Of a stretch of 64,000 bases of DNA, positions 9,324 through 17,780 are shown in pieces. The notes beneath the pieces were generated by a model. That model did no database searches and had not been told where the DNA came from. It worked only from the letters and a program-made list of their open reading frames with translations. The position numbers and the translations under genes are program-made. The number at the start of each line of letters is the position of its first letter. The first letter of the stretch is position 1. This DNA is from CAXMMR01 sp963692975 (GTDB lineage: Bacteria > Pseudomonadota > Alphaproteobacteria > Acetobacterales > Acetobacteraceae), in assembly GCA_963692975.2 (NCBI GenBank), contig CAXMMR010000029.1, forward strand, positions 144,154 to 208,153, in the 5' to 3' direction.

Positions 9324-10247
9324 CTACCAGGCCGCCGCCGTCGCCGCCGGCTCGAACGGCGCCGGCACCCACTCGCCGACCCGCACGCCCTTGCCCGTCG
9401 CGCCCATCGCCGCACCCGCCACGCACACCAGCAGCGCCTGCGACGTCGGCAGTTCGATCACCTGCCCGCCCACCTCGCCCAGAAACTCCGCGAACGCCTC
9501 CCGCACCCCGTCCAGGAACGAGTAGTCATGCGTCATGATGATCCCGCCCGGCACCATCCTCGGATAGAAGAAGTCGAGGCACGCCCGGGTGCTGGACTTC
9601 AGGTCCACATCGAGATGCACGAACGAGAACCGCTCATCCGCCACCGCGACCGCGGTGCCGGGAAAGCAGCCGGGGTGAAACACCACCTCCGGCGCGTCGG
9701 CCAGAAACGCCCGCACCGCTCCCAGTCCCGAGCGATACTGCCGCGCCCGCAAATGACCGCACTCCGCCGCCTCCGGCTCGGGCAGCCCATCGAACGTGTC
9801 GAACAGATGCAGCCGCCGCCCGCCGCTCGCCAGCGAGATCAGCTTCGCCGAGCACCCCTGGTAGACGCCGACTTCCGCCATCGCGCCCGGCAGCGCGCTC
9901 TGCGCCCGCGCCAGCGAATGCACGACGAACGCCTCGTTGCCCGATAGCAGGCTCTCGCGCTCCCGCCGCACCTGCCGGATCAGCCCCAGCACCTCGCGCT
10001 CCTTGTGCCCGCCCAGCCCCGTCAGCTCCAGCCAGGACAGGATCCCCATTGCCAGCCGACGCAAACTCGGCACACGCGCATACACACGGTGAACGTAACG
10101 ATGCTTCATCCACACGTGGCGCAGCCCTCCATCAGGGCTAATCTTCCACACCCTGTCGGGTGGAGCAAAGAGCACCCGCGCAGACGGCCATACGCCCGAC
10201 GCCCCGCGGCCTAGACCGCTCGCCGCAACCGCGACTCGCACCCTCAA
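9324..10247 (-). CDS. TylF/MycF-like O-methyltransferase
   Basis: 307 residues from the TTG at 10247; ATG starts at 10109 (residue 47) or residue 67 are also possible, and I see no decisive ribosome-binding site. Class I methyltransferase signatures: AEVGVYQGCSAK (SAM loop), HLFDTFDGLPEP, FVHLDVDLKSST (metal-binding Asp of the macrocin O-methyltransferase family) and MVPGGIIMTHDY. Family members methylate sugar hydroxyls in antibiotics and polysaccharides. Together with the FkbH-like, SGNH and acetyltransferase genes this suggests decoration of a glycan or natural product. Confidence 0.85.
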   Translation of the reverse strand: MRVRVAVAASGLGRGASGVWPSARVLFAPPDRVWKISPDGGLRHVWMKHRYVHRVYARVPSLRRLAMGILSWLELTGLGGHKEREVLGLIRQVRRERESLLSGNEAFVVHSLARAQSALPGAMAEVGVYQGCSAKLISLASGGRRLHLFDTFDGLPEPEAAECGHLRARQYRSGLGAVRAFLADAPEVVFHPGCFPGTAVAVADERFSFVHLDVDLKSSTRACLDFFYPRMVPGGIIMTHDYSFLDGVREAFAEFLGEVGGQVIELPTSQALLVCVAGAAMGATGKGVRVGEWVPAPFEPAATAAAW

Positions 10248-10395
10248 GCCGCCGCCGCATCACCACCCGTATCGCAACGCAGCATCCGTGCTTTACGAAG
10301 CAAGGGTGGTTACGCTAGCACCGGAACGGCACGTCACGCCGTCTGCCGTCACGCCCGGCCTCGACCATGTCAGGCCGCAACCGCAGGAGCCCGCC

Positions 10396-11085
10396 ATGTC
10401 GCTGTTCGCCAAGCTGAAGGCGCCGAGCAAGCCGGAGCCGCTCGCTCCCCTGCCGCACTACCGCGACCTGCTCGCCGCCGCCGGATGGTCGTTCACCTCG
10501 CTGCTGATGCCGCCGGTGATCTACGAGTGCAGCCACCCCGACCTCGGCCGCATGCTGCTCGGCGAGCTCGACGTCGACCCGGCCGCGCTGCCCTTCGAGG
10601 CGCTTTCCACCACCGCCGCCAGCTATGACTGCCCGGTGCTCCTGCTCGCCCCGCTCGGCGCGCCGACACCGCTCGCCCAGCCCGGTCTCGACAGCGCCGT
10701 CTACCTCCTCCGCCAGGACGAGCTCGGCCTGATCCCGGCGACCCTGCAGCTCCTCTACCAGGCCCGCCTGCTCGCCGCCGTCCCGCCCGAAACCCCCGAC
10801 CTCGCCGACGACCTCGCCCCCGAAGCCACCCCCCAGCTGATCGCCGAACCCGTCGAGCCGCCCCCCGCACCCGAGCCGCCCTTTGTCACCCCGGAAAGCG
10901 TCGTCAAGCAGCTCTTCGAGGTGATGCTTGGCCGCAATCCGGCCGACAAGGATGTCGTCTTTTACAGCGAGATGATGCAGAAGCTCGGCGGCGATGTCGG
11001 CGTCGCCCGCCTGGCCAAAGTGCTGACCGGCTCTGCCGAGTTCCGCCGCATTCATATCGAGGGCCTCGCCGCAGCAGGCAGCTAG
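10396..11085 (+). CDS. Hypothetical protein with DUF4214-like C-terminus
   Basis: 229 residues. ATG at 10396 with GGAG 8-9 bp upstream is preferred to the ATG-less extension back to 10288. The middle is Pro/Glu-rich; the last 60 residues (QLFEVMLGRNPADKD ... LTGSAEFRR) resemble the DUF4214 repeat found in S-layer, glycosyltransferase and calcium-binding proteins. No signal peptide. Role unknown. Confidence 0.7.
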   Translation: MSLFAKLKAPSKPEPLAPLPHYRDLLAAAGWSFTSLLMPPVIYECSHPDLGRMLLGELDVDPAALPFEALSTTAASYDCPVLLLAPLGAPTPLAQPGLDSAVYLLRQDELGLIPATLQLLYQARLLAAVPPETPDLADDLAPEATPQLIAEPVEPPPAPEPPFVTPESVVKQLFEVMLGRNPADKDVVFYSEMMQKLGGDVGVARLAKVLTGSAEFRRIHIEGLAAAGS

Positions 11086-11365
11086 CGAGTCCCGGCGACC
11101 TCCTCCGGGCCTCCGCCTGCCCGGCGGCAGCCTGCGGTCCCGCAACGCCGCCCCGAGCTCACCCCCCACTGGTGATCTCACCAGCCCGACGCCATGCCGC
11201 GATGCAACACTTGGCTGTAAACAACGCGGCTCACGCCTGTTTGTGCGCGGCGCAAGTGCGCGCTTCACCATTGCCCAAAAAAAAGGCGCAGGGTCGGGAC
11301 GTGAGCCTCTCGACAAGGTGGCGCAGACGCAGCAACTAAAACGTGCATCCATGGAGGTGATTGCA

Positions 11366-11749
11366 ATGTGCGATATCCTCCTGGTCGATGATGACGACCA
11401 CATTCGCGAGGTTCTCGCCAGCCTCCTGCGCGAAGCCGGCTTCCAGGTCGACGCCGCCGCCACAGACCGCGTCGCGTTCGACTACCTCGCCGCTGACCCG
11501 CCCCGCCTGCTGCTCACCGACGTCAACCTCGGCACCGGCCTCGATGGCCTCGCCGTCGCCGGCCATGCCCGCACCGCCCAGCCCGGCTTGCCGGTGATCT
11601 ACATGACCGGCCGTCCGGACCGCCTGGACAACCACCACTACGTCGACGGCGAGTGGCTGCTGCCGAAACCCTTTGTCGCCCGCCGCCTGCTCGCCCTGGT
11701 CCGCCGGCTGCTCGATGAGCCGCACCATCTCGAGCCCGGCGCCGCATGA
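11366..11749 (+). CDS. Single-domain response regulator (receiver)
   Basis: 127 residues, a bare receiver. Acidic pocket DDDD at 8-11, phospho-acceptor Asp52 (LLTDVN), switch Thr81 (YMTG), Lys101 (LPKPF). No output domain follows. The ATG at 11366 is set by GGAGGTG at 11353-11359; a second ATG at 11351 overlaps that site. No histidine kinase is nearby. The stop overlaps the recombinase start by 4 bp (ATGA), so the two proteins are almost certainly made together. Confidence 0.9.
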   Translation: MCDILLVDDDDHIREVLASLLREAGFQVDAAATDRVAFDYLAADPPRLLLTDVNLGTGLDGLAVAGHARTAQPGLPVIYMTGRPDRLDNHHYVDGEWLLPKPFVARRLLALVRRLLDEPHHLEPGAA

Positions 11750-12675
11750 CCGACGCCCTCGCCGCAACCGACTATGCAGCCCTGGCCCGCGCGCACAACA
11801 CCGAGCGCGCCTACCGCGCCGACTGGGCCCACTTCGCCGCCTGGTGCCTCGCGCAAAGCCAGACGCCCCTGCCCGCCAGCCCCGCCACCCTCGCTGCCTA
11901 CCTCGCCAGCCTCGCCCACACCCACGCGCCCGCCACCCTACGCCGCCGCCTCGTCGCCCTCGCCCGGGCGCATGCCGCCGCCAACCACCCCTGGGCCGGC
12001 GCCGAGCCGTCCGTACGCGCCACCCTGCGCGGCATCCTGCGCACCCACGGCCGCCCGTCCCGCCGCGCCCACGCCATCACCACCCGCCTCATCCGCCAGC
12101 TCGTCGCCACCTGCGGCACCGATCTCGCCGGCCTGCGCGACCGCGCCCTGCTCCTCATCGGCTACGCCGGCGCCCTGCGCCGCGCCGAGCTCGCCGCCAT
12201 CCGCCGCGACCATCTGATCTTCGAAGCCACCGGCGCCCTGCGCCTGCTCATTCCCCGCTCCAAGACCGACGCCCAAGGCGACGGCGCCTGGCTCGGCATC
12301 CCCCGCGGCGAGCGCCGCGACACCTGCCCCGTCCGCGCCCTCGAAGCCTGGCTCGCCGCCAGCCGCACCACCTACGGCCCCGTGTTCCGCCGCGTCGACC
12401 GCTGGGGCGGCATCGACCACGACGCCCTGCAGCCCGCCGCCATCCGCCAAATCCTCACCCGCCACGCCACCGCCGCCGGCCTCTCCATGAGCCCGACCGA
12501 GCGCCTGTCTCCGCACGGCCTGCGCGCCGGTTTCGTCACGGAAGCGTATCAAGCCGGCGCCCGCGACGAAGCCATCATGGCCCACACCCGCCACCGCGAT
12601 CTCGCCACCATGCGCGCCTACGTGCGAGCGGCCGAGCTCACCAGTGATAGTCCGGCTAAGTTGTTGGGGCTGTGA
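11746..12675 (+). CDS. Tyrosine recombinase / site-specific integrase
   Basis: 309 residues. An N-terminal SAM-like core-binding domain (1-105) precedes the catalytic domain with Arg145 (ALRRAEL), Lys173 (PRSKTD), His257 and Arg260 (SPHGLRAGF), His283 (TRHRD) and nucleophile Tyr292 (MRAYV): a complete catalytic set, so probably active. Translationally coupled to a receiver protein, which is unusual. No other phage or ICE genes adjoin it, and I could not identify an att site. It could be a chromosomal recombinase or the remnant of an island. Confidence 0.92.
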   Translation: MTDALAATDYAALARAHNTERAYRADWAHFAAWCLAQSQTPLPASPATLAAYLASLAHTHAPATLRRRLVALARAHAAANHPWAGAEPSVRATLRGILRTHGRPSRRAHAITTRLIRQLVATCGTDLAGLRDRALLLIGYAGALRRAELAAIRRDHLIFEATGALRLLIPRSKTDAQGDGAWLGIPRGERRDTCPVRALEAWLAASRTTYGPVFRRVDRWGGIDHDALQPAAIRQILTRHATAAGLSMSPTERLSPHGLRAGFVTEAYQAGARDEAIMAHTRHRDLATMRAYVRAAELTSDSPAKLLGL

Positions 12676-12682
12676 GAAAACA

Positions 12683-12721
12683 AGCGCTTCTTTTTTGAAA
12701 AAAAGAAGCAAAAAACTTTTG
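12683..12721 (-). repeat. Family A hairpin repeat, copy A2
   Basis: Hairpin GCTTCTTTTTT / AAAAAAAGAAGC then AAAAAACTTTTG, 7 bp after the recombinase stop. Unpaired. Marks the edge of the lower-GC stretch that follows. Confidence 0.85.
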
Positions 12722-12883
12722 CCCGATTAGCAAACTGATTAAGAGCCTGGCTCTGACCAGAAGCAAAAATCGCTGTTTCCAACCCACGTCGGTCATAGCG
12801 CGCCGTTGACTCGACCCTGGGAGCGGACCCCCATGCTTGATATCAAATTCAAAGCTTACGCGCGACGCCGAAAATTGCTAGAG

Positions 12884-13627
12884 TCAGCCATTATCGGGCA
12901 AGCCTACAATAGATCCACTACTAGACGCTTTCTTTCGATTTGAGAACTTTGCTGTTTTCTTGCCTATTTGCTGATCGTCCATGATCTCCTGTCTCAATAT
13001 GCCTCGAGGCGTTTTATCGAGGTCGATGATAAGAGCGCCGGGCAGCAAATCAATTGTGAGTCTGTCTGGGCCTTCTGCGTATGTCTCTTCATGCCAAGAG
13101 AGGTGAGCGAAGAGGCAAAAGAGCAACCAAGAGAATTTTAATCGCGGACTCCATTCGCTGTGATTTTCTGCAGGTTTTTCACCGACGTAGTCGACGCAGT
13201 AGAATTGGCACACGGCAGCGACCTCAGGACGACTAAAGTCAATTGGTCGAGAGGAATGAGCGAAGACGTTTCTTAAACGCCGCAAGGTCTGTAGGTCCTC
13301 TCGGACTCGTTCAGTGATGAGACCAAGGGCAAACGCGATAATAATTTTTCCTGAGAAGCCATCGATTGCGCCTCTTTGTTCTCCTCCGAACAGGCGTTCA
13401 CGCCACTCGCCGTCTACAAACTCGTCGGTCATTCTACAGATAATTGTATCCTCAAGAAGCTGCTCGATATGAGCAGTAGCCATCAATACCACCCCTCGAT
13501 CTTCTCGATGAGACAGACGGTCTTTGCGCATCCGATCGATTAGTCGAACAAGGTTATCGTAGGTTCCGGGATGCTCTGAAAGACTGCGGAGAATCTTCCT
13601 CGATTTCGAGCGAGATTGAGTAGTCAA
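12884..13627 (-). CDS. MltR-like (mannitol operon repressor family) helical protein
   Basis: 247 residues. The central part (AHIEQLLEDTI ... AIDGFSGKIIIAFALGLI ... LRRLRNVFAHSS) resembles the MltR/DUF4145-type helical fold, whose RNxxAH-like motif is also seen in abortive-infection proteins. TTG at 13627 has AGAGAGG 6 bp upstream. Base composition is clearly lower in GC than neighbouring genes, and the Lys/Ser-rich C-terminus is untypical for this genome, so recent acquisition is likely. Function not assignable: regulator or defence-island protein are both possible. Confidence 0.62.
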   Translation of the reverse strand: MTTQSRSKSRKILRSLSEHPGTYDNLVRLIDRMRKDRLSHREDRGVVLMATAHIEQLLEDTIICRMTDEFVDGEWRERLFGGEQRGAIDGFSGKIIIAFALGLITERVREDLQTLRRLRNVFAHSSRPIDFSRPEVAAVCQFYCVDYVGEKPAENHSEWSPRLKFSWLLFCLFAHLSWHEETYAEGPDRLTIDLLPGALIIDLDKTPRGILRQEIMDDQQIGKKTAKFSNRKKASSSGSIVGLPDNG

Positions 13628-14052
13628 GAACGCCTCTCTATGTATGCAGTCGGAGCATAGCTTTAATCACACCGCACGCTTGTGCGTATGCGAAATTACC
13701 GGTTCGGCCTGCCAAGCGCATCAATCAAGGATCCCGCACCATTCATTGGCGTCAAATCAGTCATCGGTTTACCCGGTGTAGAAGTCTAGGACGAATGTCT
13801 GGCGAGCGATTAGCTGGGACCCATCCTGATAAGGTGCGCCATCGTCCGCTTTTCCCGGCTCGCACTCTCGGATCACTCGGCTTCGTCAATCAGGCGTAAG
13901 GCCGCTGTTTGGGTGTCGCAGGTTGTGTGCCAATCGGGCTTGAAGCCAGGCCGACCACAGCGGTGGCAGACGCAACGTGCGAAAGGCGAGCATTAAGCCT
14001 CTCGACGACCACGCGCCTTGCGACCTCGATCGGGACAGCCATGAGGCCTTCT
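13628..14052. other. 425-bp gene-free stretch
   Basis: No coding frame I would accept and no repeat copy. The right part, read on the minus strand, has short Cys/His-rich open stretches (for example RCVCHRCGRPG) cut by stops, which could be the decayed end of a former gene. The stretch bridges the low-GC MltR-like gene and normal-composition DNA. Confidence 0.5.
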
Positions 14053-14862
14053 CTAAGGCGTCGTCTTCCGAAACTTCAGCACGAAATTATCCGCCTCCCC
14101 CACCGCCACATACTTCGCCCGGTCCACCGCCCCCATCGCCAGCGACGGCGGCAACGTCCAAACCCCCTTCGGCCAATCCGCCGTGTCGCGCGGGTTCGCA
14201 TCGATCTCCGACGACCCCACCAGCGCAAACCCCGCCTTCTCGATCAGCCCCGTCGCATAATCCTGCCGCACGTAGCCACTGTCCGCCGCCGGGTCCTGCG
14301 CCGTCTTCGTGCTCCCCCGGTGCTCCTCAATGCCCAGAATGCCCCCCGGCTTCAGCGCCGTACGGATCGCCGCCAGCATCTCCGGCGCGTCCCCCTGCCC
14401 CATCCAATTATGCAGGTTGCGAAACGTCAGCACGAAATCGGCACTGCCCGCCGGCGCCATTGCGTCATGCCCCTGCCCCAGCTCGCCCACCATCACCCGC
14501 CCATACACCGCCGGGTCAGCGGCAAGCTTGGCGCGGATGCCGCCCTCGGCATGGCTGGCGTAGCCGCGATCCACCCGGCCGCCATCCGCCGCCGCCAGCG
14601 CCAGCCGATAGGTGCCGTGGTCGTGCAGGTACGGCGCAAGGATCTCCGTCCAGTAGCCCCCGCCCGGCCAGATCTCGACCACGCTGGAGCCGGGCGCCAC
14701 ACCGAAGAACTGCAGCTCCGCCACCGGATGCCGAACCCCGTCCCGCGCCACGAACTTCGCCGACCGCCCCGGCGCCTGCACCGCCCGCTGCAGCGCCGCC
14801 TCGTCGGCAAACGCCGCACCGGCCAGCGCCAGCACCACCCCGAAGACCATCCAGCCGCGCAT
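14053..14862 (-). CDS. Exported class I methyltransferase-fold protein
   Basis: 269 residues. A signal peptide (MRGWMVFGVVLALAGAAFA-DE) predicts periplasmic location, yet the body carries a Rossmann methyltransferase pattern: VVEIWPGGGYWTEIL (SAM loop), DFVLTFRNLHNW (motif IV region), LKPGGILGIEEHRG (post-I motif). ATG at 14862 is preferred to 14868 because GGAG is 8 bp upstream of it. SAM is not known in the periplasm, so the protein may bind another ligand. Similar signal-peptide-bearing members occur in Proteobacteria. Confidence 0.8.
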   Translation of the reverse strand: MRGWMVFGVVLALAGAAFADEAALQRAVQAPGRSAKFVARDGVRHPVAELQFFGVAPGSSVVEIWPGGGYWTEILAPYLHDHGTYRLALAAADGGRVDRGYASHAEGGIRAKLAADPAVYGRVMVGELGQGHDAMAPAGSADFVLTFRNLHNWMGQGDAPEMLAAIRTALKPGGILGIEEHRGSTKTAQDPAADSGYVRQDYATGLIEKAGFALVGSSEIDANPRDTADWPKGVWTLPPSLAMGAVDRAKYVAVGEADNFVLKFRKTTP

Positions 14863-14890
14863 GCCCATTCTCCGTGTACGAGAAAGGCAA

Positions 14891-14928
14891 GTAGTCCTTT
14901 TTTGAAAAAAAGGACCAAAAAACTTTTT
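14891..14928 (-). repeat. Family A hairpin repeat, copy A3 (GTCC variant)
   Basis: Arms AGTCCTTTTTT and AAAAAAAGGACC with a compensatory change at the stem base (GTCC/GGAC for GCTTC/GAAGC). Pairing is kept while sequence differs, which supports a structured RNA or DNA role. Confidence 0.85.
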
Positions 14929-14978
14929 CTCGTTAGGCTCGCGGCTTTCTGATCGGTGTCCGGCATGAAGGCAAACGG

Positions 14979-15033
14979 TCGGGGTCTGGGGCCTCCCGGC
15001 CCCAGCGGGTCGAGGGCGGCGCCCTCGCCTTGC
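14979..15033 (+). repeat. Family B repeat, copy B9
   Basis: GGGGTCTGGGGCC, CCCGGCCCCAGCGGGT and GAGGGCGGCGCCCTC hairpins, ending in CCTTGC. Lies between two minus-strand genes and close to copy A3. Confidence 0.8.
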
Positions 15034-15069
15034 TTAACGTCGCGTCTTCCGACGGCCTGACCTAGTCAG

Positions 15070-16266
15070 TCAGTTGTTGGTCACCTCGATGACGATCGGG
15101 TGTCCGGCCAGCGTCATCGGCATCACCGTCTGGTTGTAGGCGACTTGCGTCGGGTGGGGGCTCCAGAGCGGGTCATAGACGGTCACCTTCTGCGCCCCGT
15201 TGTCGAACGAAATCCTCCAGGGCGAGATCGGCGCGGCGCTGAGAAGGCGGCTTTTTGCATTGTACAGCCCGTCATTCTCGCACCAGACGATGATGTCGAA
15301 CACGCCGCTGGACTTCTCCAGCAGCAGGCTGTGCGAGTTCGCCGGCAGTCCGCTGAGGTTGAAGCCGAGTTGGTCGGTCGGCTGGCTGATGCTGCCCGCC
15401 GGGTCGGACAGAATTTTCGTCAGATTATGCATCGCCCGGCCGGCGACCTTGATCGCCCCGTTGCTTTCGAACAATCCGTAATACGCCGAGAAGTTGGTGT
15501 CGCTGCTGCCGGCGTTGAAGTCGACCAGGTTGAACAGGTAGGTGCGCGTCACCCCGAGCAGCATGTCGTCAAACAGCGCGTCGAGGTCGTAGACCGCCTG
15601 CTGCTCCTGCGGCACGCCCTGCGTGGTCGCAACGGTCGACAGCCCGGTTTCGGTCAGGATCACCGGCTTGCTCGGCGCGATGGTCGTGACCCCCAGCGTC
15701 GGCTGGATAACCTGGAACGGCAGGATGGCCGGCTGCCCATAGGCGTGCACGCTCGCATAGTCGGTGGCGTTGAGCGGGCTGGTGTAGCCGGCCGGGGTCT
15801 GCCCCGGCGTGTTGGAAAAGCTCAGCACCGGCGTGTGGGTGCTCGAATTGCTCAAGTTGGTGTCGTTCTGCACCATAGAGTAGAGAGTCTGCTGCAGCGC
15901 CTGGAACGCCGGCGCGCCGGCGAGGCCCTGATACGTGTCGGGGTCGTTCTGCACCTCGTTTGGCCCTTCAATGCTCTGCACGTAGGGCGCGTCGACGTCG
16001 ATGTAGCTGAACATCGTGTTCAGCATCGCCTGGGTGATCGGCAGGTCCCAGGTGGTGGTGATCATGTCGAACTTGATGCCGGCGCTGCCGATTGCGGCAT
16101 AGCTCTGCGCTGCTGTTTGGCTCGTCGGCGCCTCCACCCGGATTTGGTTGAGCCCGACATAGGCCAGCTTGGAGACGACGCTGTCTTCGGTGCTGGGATA
16201 GATGTTCACGTTGACACCTATCGAGGCAAGGAAGCTGGCGACGGCGACGGCGGTGATCGTGCTCAT
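15070..16266 (-). CDS. Glycoside-hydrolase-like (clan A TIM barrel) protein
   Basis: 398 residues. IEGPNEVQND places a likely acid/base Glu104 after Asn, and PVILTETGLS a likely nucleophile Glu206, the spacing and local sequence typical of clan GH-A (GH5/GH39-like). HAYGQP is the usual mid-barrel strand. The C-terminal 100 residues look like a beta-sandwich. The N-terminus (AVAVASFLASIGVNVNIYP) is weakly hydrophobic and not a convincing signal peptide. Substrate unknown; an exopolysaccharide is a reasonable guess. Monocistronic. Confidence 0.75.
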   Translation of the reverse strand: MSTITAVAVASFLASIGVNVNIYPSTEDSVVSKLAYVGLNQIRVEAPTSQTAAQSYAAIGSAGIKFDMITTTWDLPITQAMLNTMFSYIDVDAPYVQSIEGPNEVQNDPDTYQGLAGAPAFQALQQTLYSMVQNDTNLSNSSTHTPVLSFSNTPGQTPAGYTSPLNATDYASVHAYGQPAILPFQVIQPTLGVTTIAPSKPVILTETGLSTVATTQGVPQEQQAVYDLDALFDDMLLGVTRTYLFNLVDFNAGSSDTNFSAYYGLFESNGAIKVAGRAMHNLTKILSDPAGSISQPTDQLGFNLSGLPANSHSLLLEKSSGVFDIIVWCENDGLYNAKSRLLSAAPISPWRISFDNGAQKVTVYDPLWSPHPTQVAYNQTVMPMTLAGHPIVIEVTNN

Positions 16267-16685
16267 GCTACGAATGTCCTTCCCTCGCGAAGCTGTAGCT
16301 CGGCAGCAACTTGCTACCTAAAGCTGCAGCGTGCCGAGGAGTGATGCTATCTATGGTTGCATAGACATGCAAGCAAAAGCATCGTTGCGTCCAAAGCTGC
16401 TGACAGATGCGGTGGCATCTTTGTTGATGGCAACAATATTGTTGCGAGAGGCGATCCTACAGCATCATGTCGTTGCAGTAGATCGCAAGGAGATCCCCGG
16501 TTTGCTCGGGCAAAGCAGGTCAATGGATTGGCGGGAGGCGGTTAGGTTCACGATCATCACGGGTTCGTTAACCCAGCCGCCAAGGCCTGTCTAGACCGAT
16601 GTTGGCAACTGCACGCGACAGATTGCAATTGTACTCGGTTGTCGGGGACGAGTATTGGACGCCCGCCGCGGGCGTCCTGTGCCCG
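16267..16685. other. 419-bp intergenic stretch
   Basis: A weak open frame (16331-16594, plus) lacks a ribosome site and any recognisable motif. The only structure I can support is the palindrome at 16657-16677. The stretch is lower in GC than its surroundings and separates two minus-strand genes. Confidence 0.5.
16657..16677. terminator. GC-rich hairpin downstream of the YidB-like gene
   Basis: GGACGCCCG-CCG-CGGGCGTCC, a perfect 9-bp stem with a 3-base loop, about 10 bp beyond the stop of the minus-strand gene. No T-run follows on either strand, so it is only a possible terminator. Confidence 0.45.
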
Positions 16686-17096
16686 CTAGCGTCCTGCCCC
16701 GGCGAACGGATCCTCATCCGATGAGGCGCCGTCACCGGCCTGCCCGGCCCCCGAGCCGTCCGCTGGCGTGGCGTTGTCGACCGCATGCGGCAGCAGGTGT
16801 GCCAGCAGCGGCGCCACCATGCCGGCTGGAACGCCGTGCTGCTGCGCGAAGCTTTCGATCTGGTCGGGGGTGAAAATTTTGCCCACCTCGTCGGCCGAGA
16901 TCGGCGAGTTACCGCCCGAGCCCATCCAGCTCTCCACCTTGGCGCCGAGCCCGGCCCGCTGGGCCATGCCCATCAGCCCCTGCACTCCGCCGACGCTGCT
17001 CATCGCCGATCCAAGCAGCCCGCTCGCCTGGCCCGTCGAGGCGCCGCCTGGCGCCGAGCCCATCAAGCTTTCCAATGTTCCCATCCAGCCGCTCAT
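16686..17096 (-). CDS. YidB-like (DUF937) protein
   Basis: 136 residues, Gly/Ser-rich and low complexity at the N-terminus, with the conserved C-terminal helical part EVGKIFTPDQIESFAQQHGV followed by MVAPLLAHLLPHAVD, typical of YidB/DUF937 proteins. ATG at 17096 is backed by AGGGAGATC; longer frames upstream run into the protease gene. Function of the family is unknown. 25 bp downstream of the protease stop, same strand. Confidence 0.82.
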   Translation of the reverse strand: MSGWMGTLESLMGSAPGGASTGQASGLLGSAMSSVGGVQGLMGMAQRAGLGAKVESWMGSGGNSPISADEVGKIFTPDQIESFAQQHGVPAGMVAPLLAHLLPHAVDNATPADGSGAGQAGDGASSDEDPFAGAGR

Positions 17097-17121
17097 CACG
17101 TGATCTCCCTTGTTGTGGTCA

Positions 17122-17760
17122 CTAGGGCAGCAACGCGGCAAACCCCCCGGCGGTGTTCGACCGCGCCAAAACCTGCACACCGATGGCCCGCCAGGCGCCG
17201 TCGGCGCCCTGCACCAGCAGCGGCGCCCCGCTCGTGCCATGCGTCGCCTGGCAATCATGGCCAATCATCATGCGCCCCCGCCCGTCTTGGGCGACGCCGG
17301 TCAGACGGCAGTGCAGGTCGGCATCGATGCGCTGCGCCCGGTCCTGCCCGAACCCGCCGAGCATCGCCGGCGTGCCGGTGAGCGCCCTCCCGTCCGCCCG
17401 ACCGACCGCCTCGCCGACGGGGGCGGCCAGCGCCAGCACGGCGACATCCAACCCCGCCGTTCCGCCCTCATCAAGTGGATTGTAGCCCGCCGCCAGGCTG
17501 ACCGTGCGGGCCACGGTCGCCGCCCGATAGGCGCCGTCGCGATAGCCGGCAAGCACATGCACCTCGCCCGGCCGGATAAACCGCCGCACGCGGCCGATCC
17601 ACAGGCAGTGCGCGGCGGTCACCGCCACCGCCGGCGCAATCAGGAAGCCCGAGCACTTCACTCCAAGCTCGGTCTGCACCTTCAGCACCGATCGCCAGGG
17701 TGCTGCCGCCTCATCCACCCCGACCCTGCCATCCGCCCCGCCAAGCCCGGGCAGCAGCAA
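17122..17760 (-). CDS. Trypsin-like serine protease
   Basis: 212 residues from TTG at 17760. Catalytic triad visible: TAAHC (His), GLDVAVLAL (Asp), HGTSGAPLL (Ser), with cysteines spaced for disulfides. The open frame continues upstream to about 17800 (ALRRVLLAALLLPGLGG), which would complete a signal peptide; a CTG at 17784 overlapping the EF-G stop is the only start-like codon there, so the true start is uncertain. It follows the EF-G gene with no gap and is probably cotranscribed. Predicted exported. Confidence 0.85.
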   Translation of the reverse strand: MLLPGLGGADGRVGVDEAAAPWRSVLKVQTELGVKCSGFLIAPAVAVTAAHCLWIGRVRRFIRPGEVHVLAGYRDGAYRAATVARTVSLAAGYNPLDEGGTAGLDVAVLALAAPVGEAVGRADGRALTGTPAMLGGFGQDRAQRIDADLHCRLTGVAQDGRGRMMIGHDCQATHGTSGAPLLVQGADGAWRAIGVQVLARSNTAGGFAALLP

Positions 17761-17780
17761 GGCCGCGAGCAGGACCCGCC

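Noticed and set aside
8697..9947. 416-codon Arg-rich plus-strand frame
   Set aside because: Spans the ends of three real genes in other frames and has no start signal or motif.
13909..14952. 347-codon plus-strand frame covering the exported methyltransferase gene
   Set aside because: Arg/Pro/His-rich shadow; the minus strand has signal peptide and methyltransferase motifs.
16331..16594. 87-codon plus-strand frame in the gap before the YidB-like gene
   Set aside because: GTG start without a ribosome site, no motif; cannot be told from chance.
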